Assembly: GCA_965178125.1 (NCBI GenBank)
Contig: CBCXTV010000009.1
Location: forward strand, 1-49,171
Source of the DNA: Bilabrum cf. latius
Lineage: Eukaryota; Bigyra: Bicosoecida; Bigyra; Bicosoecida
DNA length: 49,171 nt
Direction: 5' to 3'
The notes below the pieces were generated by a model. That model made no database searches and was not told where the DNA came from. It saw only the letters and a program-made list of their open reading frames with translations. Below are positions 1-6,933 of the stretch, in pieces; the first letter of the stretch is position 1; every line of letters begins with the position of its first letter. Both the position numbers and the translations under genes were made by a program.

Positions 1-42
1 CCTCGGAGGTGCGCGTTCTCAATTTCGCGTTCCCGCACAGCG
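1..42 (-). CDS. Start of minus-strand exon (cut by window edge)
   Basis: Corresponds to 14648-14689, the 5' part of the minus-strand exon described at 14406-14689. The rest lies to the left of the window. Confidence 0.35.
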
Positions 43-395
43 CTGGAAAATTCCAGCGGATTTGATTGAAAGTGACGGTGGGCTGGCGAGACGGAGTTGT
101 AGTACCGCTCTCGGCGATTGCAGCTCGATCTCGCCGAATCTAACGCCGCGGCGTAGAAGAACGGGTGTGGCAAGCGAGGCCGTACGCTCGATGATATCAT
201 TCATTCTGCATCGGCCAGCCACATCCGCACGTATCCCCGAAAAGGTTTCGCTCCGGCGCATGGACACCGAATCCGCCTTGCTCCGTGGAACGTGCCCGCG
301 TCACATCTTCGCGGTCCGCGCGCCATTCCCAGCTCTTCCTATCGTCCGCGCTCAGCCTCGATCAAGAGGCCGGGCCTCGCAGAGAGATCGCGGCC
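43..395. other. Spacer upstream of minisatellite
   Basis: Overlapping open frames exist on both strands, including an 82-codon minus-strand frame with an ATG near 267, but no domain, splice pair or conserved homolog supports any of them. Near 353-380 lies a stretch (CTCAGCCTCGATCAAGAGGC) that recurs with changes near 2272, showing that this spacer and the one at 2260-2320 are old duplicates. Confidence 0.5.
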
Positions 396-573
396 GGATT
401 TCGGTGGCTGCGGCGGCATGGATTTCGGTGGCAGCGGCATGGATTTCGATGGCGGCGGCATGGATTTCGGAGGCGGCGCCGGCATGGATTTCGGTGGCGG
501 CGGCATGGATTTCGATAGCTGCGGCGGCATGGATTTCGGTGGCGGCGGTATGCATTTCGGTGGCGGCGTCGGC
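396..573. repeat. Minisatellite A, core GGCATGGATTTCGGTGGC
   Basis: About eight tandem copies of an 18-24 base core with the variants TTCGAT, TTCGGA and TTCGGT. In one frame it reads Gly-rich with Met-Asp-Phe; in the other frames it reads Ala/Ile/His- or Pro/Lys/Ser-rich. All six frames stay open because the period is a multiple of three, so the long open frames across it are not evidence of coding. Confidence 0.85.
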
Positions 574-582
574 GTCGGGCCT

Positions 583-1113
583 TCTACACCAGCGGCATAT
601 GCTTCCGTTGGCAGCGCGCCGTCGGCATCTCTCTGTGTGGCAGGGATCGGGTGTCTCTCTGTGTGGCAGGGTCCACGTGGCGTAGCGGTTGCAGAGGAAG
701 CTGATCGGCATCTTCAGCTCCGCGTGGCGCCGCGCACGCCCGGCACGGATGTCGATGGCGGCGGCGGCATGGATTTCGGTGGCGGCGGCATGAATTTCGA
801 TGCTGGCGGCGGGATGGATTTCGATGGCGGCGGCGGCAAAGATTTCGGTGGCGACGGCATGGATTTCGATGGCAGCGGCATGGATTTCGATGGCGGCGGC
901 GGCATGGATTTCGATAGCGCCGGCATGGATTTCTCCAGGGTCTCGACGATGTCCGGGTCCGCTTCGCCCAATGTGCTTTCGCTGGCAGCGCGCTGTCGGC
1001 ATCTCTCTGTGTGGCAAGGGTCAGGCGTCTCTCTGTGTGGCAGGGGTCCAGGTGGCGTAGCGGTTGCAAAGGAAGCTGATCGGCACCCTAAGCTCCACGT
1101 GGCGCCGCGCACG
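583..1113. repeat. Direct duplication of a ~150-base module
   Basis: The segment 600-740, with the phrase TCTCTCTGTGTGGCAGGG followed by GTGGCGTAGCGGTTGCA, recurs at about 968-1113 with scattered changes. Minisatellite B lies between the two copies. This indicates duplication of a minisatellite-plus-spacer block. Confidence 0.75.
751..934. repeat. Minisatellite B, same core as A
   Basis: About nine copies of the GGCATGGATTTCGATGGC core with variants, including one AAAGATTTC and one ATGAATTTC. Same orientation as minisatellite A. Confidence 0.85.
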
Positions 1114-1419
1114 CCTAGTACACCAGCTCGTGTTGGGCCAGGTGGCACCGCGTCCTTTCTGGGACCTTGTTGACTTTGACGCTCCAGTCGCAGCAGCCCG
1201 CGGTCCGCCATTCCCAGCTTTTCCTATCGCAAGGACCACAGGGCGAGCGCTTCGCCGGCCCCATCTGGAGGCCCATCCTGGGTCACTGACTACCGCCAAA
1301 TGCCACGATCGCCGGATTCCGCATGGGCCGACCCGGGTGGATCGGGAGACGGAGCGCTTCGCTTGTCGGTCCGAGGCAAGGCCTCACCTCCAGGTGTACA
1401 TCAGTCTTGCTCTCATGGG

Positions 1420-1676
1420 ACCGCGGCGCTTGAAAGGGGCCCCGGTCGCGACCCTTTTCGAGGCCCGTCCCCGGTTCCTTTTTTGGGGCCCTCGAGGACC
1501 CCACAGTAGCGTGACACAAAGCGCCCTTGGGCGGGCTTGTTTTCGGGGCCAGATTTGGGTCCCGAAAGGTGTGCTCGAAAGAGGGGATCGTCAACAGTTC
1601 GTAGGGACGCTTCGCGGGCCGGGTTTTGGCCCCGAAAGGGGTGCTCGAAAAGGGGACGCCAACAGGTCGTGGGACC
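1420..1676. repeat. Imperfect direct repeats with TTTCGGGGCC/GGTCCCGAAA hairpins
   Basis: Two direct repeats of about 70 bases (about 1528-1611 and 1612-1676) share CCCGAAAGG..GTGCTCGAAA. The first contains a hairpin (TTTCGGGGCC paired with GGTCCCGAAA, one G-T pair). A reverse-oriented CCCTTTTCGAG lies at about 1459. Similar GGGGCC/CTCGAAA phrases occur near 4107-4170 and 11410-11600. Confidence 0.6.
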
Positions 1677-2443
1677 TACCATTCACCAGTGCGCTTTTTT
1701 TCCACCTGCTCTCCGCGTCACTCGGTTCACGTATACTACCTAAACGAGGCGGAATTCCGACTCGTCGGAGGGCGCCGTAGAGCTCGCCGGTCAAGCGTCA
1801 ACCCGTGTGTGACCAGCGTAGGGGCGATCCAAGTGAGCCCGCTGTGCGAGGTATTCCTGGATCGCTGTTCGAAAGAGCTTTCGGAGCCCGCCTTGAGAGC
1901 TCAAGTGGTCCGTCCGCCTCTAGACGCGCCGCGGAAAGTCGTACAGAAGTAGAATGACCGCGAGCATGCCGGCCGGCGTGGCTCACTGACTGCCCTCGGC
2001 GGCCGCCGGGTGAACTTGAACATTTCGCAGAACACTTTCTGCTTGGTGTTCCCGAGCTCGGCGATGACGTTGTATTATATGGGCCAGCTGCGGGAATGCT
2101 GGGGAGGCCAGCATCAGTGGGTGGCGAGGAAGACCAATTCCTTCCGGTGGGCAGAGGGGTCCAAGTGCCGAAAGCGACGTTCCTTCTTGCCTTGCAGGGG
2201 TTCCATGGCCAGTCGACCGGGGCCGTAACTGTGAACGGCGCCTGGCTCGGCCACGTCTTTCTATTCTCGGAGCTCAGCCTCGATCAGGAGGCCGGGCCTC
2301 CTAGGGTGACAGCAGCCGCGCGAGTCCTCCTCCACTGGAGCCGGCATGGTGGCCTCCAGCAATCGCTCCCAGATCAAGCCGTGCGGCGCCGGAGGCATGT
2401 GTCCAACGCGCATGCCTGCTCCACCAGCGGCATGTGTGGCGCG
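1677..2443. other. Spacer without a supported gene
   Basis: Short overlapping open frames only. The stretch at 2260-2320 is related to 338-395. I see no RNA gene, splice pair or conserved protein segment here. Confidence 0.5.
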
Positions 2444-2537
2444 AGCATGGATTTCGGTGGTGGCGGCGGCATGGATTTCGGTGGCGGCGGCGGCATGGAT
2501 TTCGGTGGCAGCGGCATGGATTTCGATGGCGGCGGCC
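2444..2537. repeat. Minisatellite C
   Basis: Four copies of the ATGGATTTCGGTGGCGGC core, in the same orientation as minisatellites A and B. It ends at the position where homology to D2 begins (2536). Confidence 0.8.
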
Positions 2538-2568
2538 GAGGAAGGACCATCGCGACTCTATCTTCAGC

Positions 2569-2594
2569 CGGGAAACGAGCCTTCAGCCGTCCCG
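2569..2594 (+). repeat. Conserved-loop hairpin H1
   Basis: Stem CGGGA/TCCCG around the 16-base loop AACGAGCCTTCAGCCG. It lies 33 bases inside the left edge of the transposon-like module. Confidence 0.7.
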
Positions 2595-2667
2595 CGCATG
2601 AAGTGGTCTCATGTCGTCAGTATCTCCGTTCCGCAATCAAGCGTTCCTTATGTTTGGGGGTAAGCGT

Positions 2668-3027
2668 GTTCGCCCGCGCGCACCCGCCCGCCCGCCCGCC
2701 CGCGCCCACACGCCCGCCCGCGCCGACCCGCCCGCCCACCCGCGACCGACCACCCACCCGCAAGTCCCAGCCCGCCCGCCCGCCCGCGCCCGGCCGCCCG
2801 CCCGCCCGTCCGCCCGCCCGCCCGCCCGCCCGCCCGCGCAGGCGACCGCCCGCCCGTCCGGGCGCCCGCCCGCCCACCCGAGCGAACGCCCGCCCGCCCG
2901 CCGTCCCGCGCGCCCGCGCACCCGCCCGCCCGCCCGCCCGGCCGCCCGCTCGCCCCCCCGCACGACCGCCCGCCCGCCCGCCCGCCGCCCGCCCGCCCGC
3001 CCACCCGCCTGCCCGCCCGCCCGCCCA
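2668..3027. repeat. CCCG-rich array 1
   Basis: About 360 bases of mostly CCCG/CCCGCC tetranucleotide repeat with interruptions. All frames stay open and read Ala-Arg-Pro-Pro or Gly-Gly-Arg-Ala, so the overlapping long frames are not genes. The complementary strand is (GGGC)n and could form G-quadruplexes. It is flanked by hairpins H1 and H2. Confidence 0.9.
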
Positions 3028-3076
3028 CTGGTGACATTGGCGAAACGACAGTTTCGGCTGTGCCCATCTCCACCAT

Positions 3077-3118
3077 ATCGAAATGATGAAACGAGCCCGT
3101 CGCCGTCTTCATTTCGAT
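3077..3118 (+). repeat. Conserved-loop hairpin H2
   Basis: Loop AACGAGCCCGTCGCCG at 3090-3105, with a 13-bp stem (ATCGAAATGATGA against TCTTCATTTCGAT) carrying one T-T mismatch. It is about 50 bases past array 1. Confidence 0.8.
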
Positions 3119-3458
3119 CCCAGCATGATCGCAGAATCGCTCAGACATAATCGCTCCGGCACGCAATTACGGGAAAATGAAATCACCCGCAGGTCTACCG
3201 CGCACGGCAGGAGCGTGCGGATATCTGCACACGAACCACCGACCGAGTAACGACAGCACAAAAGTGCGCGCGACACACCGATACCCTTCACCAACGCACG
3301 GGCGCATGTTCGGGAATGGGGCTCAGGATCGAGCGCACTGTCGGAAATGGGACTTGACATGAAGCTTCCCATCAGTGGCTCGCCCCCGCATTGCTCTCGG
3401 CTCGAGACACATATTAATATGCCTGTGTACGATCGAATCGTACCACCACACTCGGGCC
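3119..3458. other. Leader upstream of the transposase frame
   Basis: No gene is supported. It contains a 12-base palindrome, CATATTAATATG, at 3410-3421, which is 38 bases before the ATG at 3459 and could act as a TATA-like element. D2 lacks this palindrome (about 46462-46472), which weakens that idea. Confidence 0.35.
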
Positions 3459-4031
3459 ATGGAAGCGACAATCGCGTCGCTCGCGAACGCGACGCGGGCG
3501 CTTCAGCAGGCAGTTCGGCGTGCCAGAGAGCAACACCGGCGGCAAACAGCTCGCATAGCACAACTGGAAAGACACGCCCGATTTTTGGCGGTCTTCGTTG
3601 ACGTCGTCACCGCAGAGGCTTATCTGCGCCAAAAATGGCGGAATGCACCGGCTCCGGCTCTTGACGACGCGATCGCAAGTCTTCGTGCATGGCACGCTCC
3701 TCTTACGGAAGACGGTGTGCTCCGAGAGCAACAACGTCCATGGAGGTCAGAGCGTCTACAAGCGGCCACGATGACATCGCGGTTCTTGCGAGAACATGAT
3801 CTGCACAGGTGGGTTCACGAGCAGAACTACGCCAATACACTCGCACCGACGACGAACGTTTCCTCGACATTACGCAGGCTCACGAGTACCGATCCGCGGG
3901 AGCCGGACCCGAGGCATCTAGAAAAAGACAAAGCATCCGACAGTGGTGCCGGCGTTGGCGACGACGCTGGCAGGTGTCGCTCGGAACCGGGCTTCGACTC
4001 GATGCAGAATGTGTGGATCGACGACGCCTAA
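3459..4031 (+). CDS. Transposase N-terminal part (coiled coil), frameshifted
   Basis: 190 codons from ATG 3459 (context GGGCCATGG). Residues 1-42 form a heptad-like basic coiled coil rich in Ala, Arg and Gln. Residues up to about 136 (ending near APTTNV) are conserved in D2. After the frameshift near 3864 the residues differ from D2. The true continuation (RQSIRQWCRRWRRRW, a basic helical segment) lies in another frame and ends at the stop near 4097. The product is probably non-functional. The start was chosen because the in-frame sequence upstream has only a GTG and a sequence not conserved in D2. Confidence 0.45.
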   Translation: MEATIASLANATRALQQAVRRAREQHRRQTARIAQLERHARFLAVFVDVVTAEAYLRQKWRNAPAPALDDAIASLRAWHAPLTEDGVLREQQRPWRSERLQAATMTSRFLREHDLHRWVHEQNYANTLAPTTNVSSTLRRLTSTDPREPDPRHLEKDKASDSGAGVGDDAGRCRSEPGFDSMQNVWIDDA

Positions 4032-4048
4032 AGGCCACCGGACAGTGG

Positions 4049-4215
4049 CAAAAACACATCCGACGTTTCACGAAGAAAACCCAAAACGGGGCCATATAGC
4101 GGCCCTGGTTTCGGGGTCCGCACATATAGAACAAATACACTCTGGGCCCGGAAAACGCCCCCAAATTTGAGTAAAAAACCGGCTCAAAACGAATTTCGCG
4201 GCACGCGCGGTGTGG
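4049..4215. other. 167-base insertion or intron inside the transposase gene
   Basis: GTGG at 4045-4048 is repeated at 4212-4215. Leaving out 4049-4215 joins ...TGQW to KWCNFLRAF in one frame, so this segment reads as an insertion with a 4-base target duplication, or as an unusual intron flanked by direct repeats. Inside are an imperfect hairpin around GGGGCCATATAGCGGCCC and the phrase GGAAAACGCCCCC. Typical GT-AG ends are not visible. It is present in all four copies. Confidence 0.5.
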
Positions 4216-4911
4216 AAATGGTGCAACTTCTTGCGGGCCTTCGCGCCGCCGGACAAGTGCCCGGTCCACGTGAACATGGACGAAACAAGCATCCGACTCA
4301 CCGCAGTTTCACAGGCAGGTTTTCTTGTGGAAGAAGCCCGACGCCGAGTTCGCGCAGCGGGAGGCTTGCGTCAACCGACTCCGAAGCGTGAGATGCGGAG
4401 CATGATCACACAGATCATCTTCATCGCCAACAACAGCGACATCCAACCCCACTTGCCGACCATATTCCTCTTCTCAGACCGCATTGTGAGTCGCGAGCAA
4501 TTTGACGCCCTCCGCCGCGCGCTCCCTCCGAATGTGCTTCTCTTACGAGGCGCAAAGGGGGGGATGACCACCAAATTAATGTGTTGCACGCTGCGCGTGC
4601 TCGCCGATGCCCTCCATGCGTTCCGAGACACGCATCACTTTACTCTTAGCGCGGACACGTATCGAGCTCACCTGGGTCGCGCCGTATGGCATACGGCAAG
4701 TCGACTCAATTTCCACTACCATCTAATCCCCGCGAAAATGACGTGGGCGCTCCAGCCTTGCGACACGCACATCTTCGCGATTTACAAGCGCGCCATTGAA
4801 CATGAATATCAGCTCCGCATCGCGCACGCGTTACCGCGCGAGCGATGGCCACATGCGCTTTTCCACGCCGTGCTCGCGGCATTCGATCGTGTCATACGGC
4901 GACGCACGTGA
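4210..4911 (+). CDS. DDE endonuclease domain of transposase (U1)
   Basis: 233 codons counted from a GTG at 4210; the first residues belong to the upstream exon or fragment. The acid triad fits the DDE_1 family (pogo/Tigger-like): D24 in VNMDETS, D149 in SADTYRAH and D185 in LQPCDTHIFAIYK, giving DD35D spacing. The motif IPAKMTWALQPCD matches the PxxxTxxLQPxD signature that precedes the third acid. It ends at TGA 4909-4911, where D2 has TGG and continues. Residue 118 is Gly in U1-U3 but Trp in D2. Expected role: cut-and-paste transposition in the nucleus. All three acids remain, but the gene is split. Confidence 0.65.
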   Translation: MWKWCNFLRAFAPPDKCPVHVNMDETSIRLTAVSQAGFLVEEARRRVRAAGGLRQPTPKREMRSMITQIIFIANNSDIQPHLPTIFLFSDRIVSREQFDALRRALPPNVLLLRGAKGGMTTKLMCCTLRVLADALHAFRDTHHFTLSADTYRAHLGRAVWHTASRLNFHYHLIPAKMTWALQPCDTHIFAIYKRAIEHEYQLRIAHALPRERWPHALFHAVLAAFDRVIRRRT

Positions 4912-4950
4912 GATCAAACATTCCATAGCAATGGGCTTGAGGGCTCGCAA

Positions 4951-5244
4951 ATGAGTGTGTCAAAACGCGTTCTCAGTTTACTGCAGTGGCAAACAGTGCC
5001 CGAGGATGTGCATGAGTGGCCATCGTTCCATGAAATACAAAGTGTCTTCCCGGATCGTAGCGTTGTCGACATCGATGCTGCTTTCGCCACTCTGCTGCAT
5101 GGCCCGCGAATGCATAACATTCCACGCGCGCATCGCATGACATACCGACGTCGGGCTGAGCGTTCTCCTATTGCCACCCGACGCGCGGCAGCGACGACGG
5201 CGTCAGCCGAGTTAGTTCCAGAACCCAGCACACCGGCGCCATGA
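4951..5244 (+). CDS. Transposase C-terminal tail, separated by TGA
   Basis: 97 codons. In D2 this part is in frame with the DDE domain through the TGG codon. It contains SKRVLSLLQW and the segment DVHEWPSFHEIQSVFPD, then a basic Ala/Arg tail. The TGA stop overlaps the ATG of the next frame (ATGA at 5241-5244), so coupled reading of the two frames is possible. Confidence 0.45.
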   Translation: MSVSKRVLSLLQWQTVPEDVHEWPSFHEIQSVFPDRSVVDIDAAFATLLHGPRMHNIPRAHRMTYRRRAERSPIATRRAAATTASAELVPEPSTPAP

Positions 5245-5654
5245 CGACCCAGGACGCCGCCAGCGACGCCGACAGCGATCGCAAAACCGTCTCGCCGCCG
5301 CGATCCCCGGGGAGTGCGCCTGGGGCCACGTCCGTCGATGCCGTCATCGACAAAGGCGAAGAAGCTGTGATGGTCACAGCAGAAACGCAGAGGTAGAAGC
5401 GGTGCCGGCAAAGTGGGAGGCGTCGGACCGACCAAAGCCTCCGGCAGCGGTAAGGAACTCTGAGACTTTGCTCGAGTAGATCGACCGCATGAGAGCGGAA
5501 AAAAAACAAAGCGCGCGACCTGAAGAAGCAGGTCGCGAAGAACCTCAAAAACGCAGAAAGGAGAAAGGCGAAACTGAAGCGTAAGGGGCGTGAATTGAAC
5601 GACGAGTATCTCATCGCAGTGCTGAAGATGCGACAGAATCCTCCGCAGGCGTGA
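5241..5654 (+). pseudogene. Lysine-rich second ORF, broken (U1)
   Basis: ATG 5241 opens an acidic, Pro/Ser-rich N-terminus that reads to TAG 5394-5396 (51 codons). Compared with D2, one base is missing in GCAAGAGG. Downstream, TAG at 5476-5478 replaces TAC of D2, and a run of eight A near 5509 shifts the frame of a lysine/arginine-rich coiled-coil tail (KNLKNAERRKAKLKRK, then a V/I-A-V-L-K-MRQ segment) ending at TGA 5652-5654. It accompanies the transposase in all four copies. Such a basic helical protein would suit nucleic-acid binding, but the function is unknown. Confidence 0.45.
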
Positions 5655-6010
5655 TCCAGCCGTCAGCAAACGCAGTCTCCTCGACGGCTGTCAAGGCTCG
5701 TACAGCGAAAACCAAAGCCAATAAGAGTTGAACGAGCGCCGCTCAGAGAGCACCCGTATTGTCAGCAGGAAGCACACACATTCCCATCAGTCGAAGCACA
5801 CCGCACACGAACTGACGCAGGAAAAAAAGCCAACATAGAGGCAAAGAAAATACAAAATGTCTCCTACCCATGCCCAAAATGAACTCGAAATACGGCAAAA
5901 AAATCTCAACATACAGTTTAAACACCACGATGAACGAAGAATAAAAGCACAAAAACCTTCAAAGAAGCGCGTTTTTTTCGAAAATCAGTTCTCGAAGGGA
6001 ATGCCAAAAC
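5655..6010. other. A/C-rich tail of the module
   Basis: Strongly A-rich on the plus strand with no supported gene. A 105-codon open frame beginning at 5857 runs into the palindrome cluster and changes reading between copies, so I do not call it. Confidence 0.45.
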
Positions 6011-6197
6011 ACTCGAAAAAAAGCGGTGTCACCGCCGACCCCTCTTTTTTTGAGGTATACCGAGAAAGAAGGCCATTTTACTCGAAAAAAACCATGGTGC
6101 CACCAAAGCGGTGCCACCGCCCTATTAATATTTTTAAAGGGCCGAGAATGGTGACACCGCTTTTTCTCGAGTAAAAAAAGAGGGCGGTGACACCACC
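6011..6197. promoter_or_regulatory. Cluster of five GGTGNCACC palindromes (iteron-like)
   Basis: Sites at 6025-6033, 6096-6104, 6110-6118, 6150-6158 and 6186-6194. Two are extended to GCGGTGNCACCGC. ACTCGAAAAAA precedes two of them in direct orientation and follows one in inverse orientation, making a near-perfect 22-23-base inverted repeat (6011-6033 and 6150-6172). The cluster lies about 740 bases upstream of the Rep ATG and at a switch in strand composition. Repeated short palindromes near rep are typical binding sites of initiators, but no binding is shown here. Confidence 0.55.
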
Positions 6198-6933
6198 TTT
6201 GGGGGCCAAAAAGAGCGAAAAGAGGGGTCGCCAAGAGGCCTTTGCCGGCCTTTGCGGAAGGACCTGCGTCGGCTTCACCTCATTGCAAGGGTTCCCGCGC
6301 AAAGTGAGTGGTACGCATCTGGTGGTGGAAGAGTTGTGTGAAGGAACGTGGTGTGCGAGGGAGATCTTCCGGAGAGGCATATGTGTCGTATGCTGCACAC
6401 GGACCCTGAAGATGAGCGACAAAGGCATTCGGGAGAAGAAGCAGTTTTAGTGAGAAGGGTGGGTACGTGTCGGGATAAGGATGCAATCCTAGTGGTGTGC
6501 GCGGCGGGTTAACGCAGGTAATCGGTGGAGGATTGGGAAGTCGTGGTGGGAGGGTGGAGATAGGTGGGACGTCAATGATGGTGGAAGGTGTAATGTGGGC
6601 GAGGAGACTCGGGTCCGGGTTTGTCGGCGTTCCTGAAACGTCAGGACATGGTGGGACCCAGGCTCTCTTGCGCGGCCGAAGGGTCCCCTCGGGCACGCTT
6701 GCCTGGGTCTGTGGCCGCTATTCTAGTTCCTGAAGACGTGTGCGCGGCGGCTGTCAAGGGCATCCGGGCAGGGTCGTGTGCCGGGCTGCGACGGTTCTGG
6801 CAGAAGTAAAATGGTGTGGCATGGTAAGGTGCGCTGTTGTTTGTGTTTTTGTGCAAGACGTCGGAATCCGATGCTGTTTGGCCTAGTGTTGTGTGTCCCT
6901 CGCATTCATTGTGTTTCCCTTGTCCCTGTGACG
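6198..6933. other. G-rich region upstream of Rep
   Basis: The plus strand is G/T-rich. The minus strand has a Pro-rich open frame (6280-6696) with no conserved motif, and I see no supported gene. It probably holds the promoter and 5' leader of Rep. The Rep frame itself stays open upstream to a GTG at 6778. Confidence 0.45.

Larger units (their letters stand above)
3459..5244 (+). pseudogene. DDE transposase gene, interrupted (U1)
   Basis: Composite of four pieces once read as one protein: an N-terminal coiled-coil and DNA-binding part (3459 to about 4048), a 167-base insertion (4049-4215), a DDE catalytic part (4210-4911) and a C-terminal part (4912-5244). Compared with D2, U1 has one base fewer in a T run near 3864, which shifts the frame. 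It also has TGA at 4909-4911 where D2 has TGG. D2 has different lesions, so neither copy is intact. The organisation (coiled coil, HTH-like basic region, DDE, then a C-terminal tail) resembles abundant dinoflagellate transposases as I remember them. Confidence 0.65.
2536..6200 (+). mobile_element. Transposon-like module with DDE transposase (U1)
   Basis: The left edge is inferred from the point where U1 (2536) and D2 (45586) start to match while their left flanks are unrelated. The right edge is approximate, set after the GGTGNCACC cluster where strand composition flips. The plus strand is A/C-rich inside (for example 42 of 60 bases A or C at 5881-5940) and G/T-rich outside (38 of 60 G or T at 6481-6540). 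I did not find convincing terminal inverted repeats. All genes inside are broken, so it is probably non-autonomous now. Confidence 0.5.

Noticed and set aside
292-1173. A 293-codon Gly-rich frame with repeated Met-Asp-Phe
   Set aside because: It is a minisatellite whose period is a multiple of three; several other frames on both strands are equally open, so openness is not evidence of coding.
2617-3166. Long Ala-Arg-Pro-Pro and Gly-Gly-Arg-Ala frames in the CCCG arrays (also near 8700-9400, 10700-11150 and 45660-46200)
   Set aside because: Simple-repeat translation; frames and lengths change between copies with one-base indels.
6071-6090. GCCATTTTACTCGAA (and GCCATTTTGCTCGAA in D2) resembling the dinoflagellate spliced-leader 3' end
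   Set aside because: The CCGTA part is missing and there are mismatches in the remainder; it belongs to the ACTCGAAAAAA repeat.
6125-6137. TTAATATTT as a CRESS nonanucleotide origin
   Set aside because: It does not match NANTATTAC and is not in a hairpin loop; the twin stem-loops after Rep fit better.
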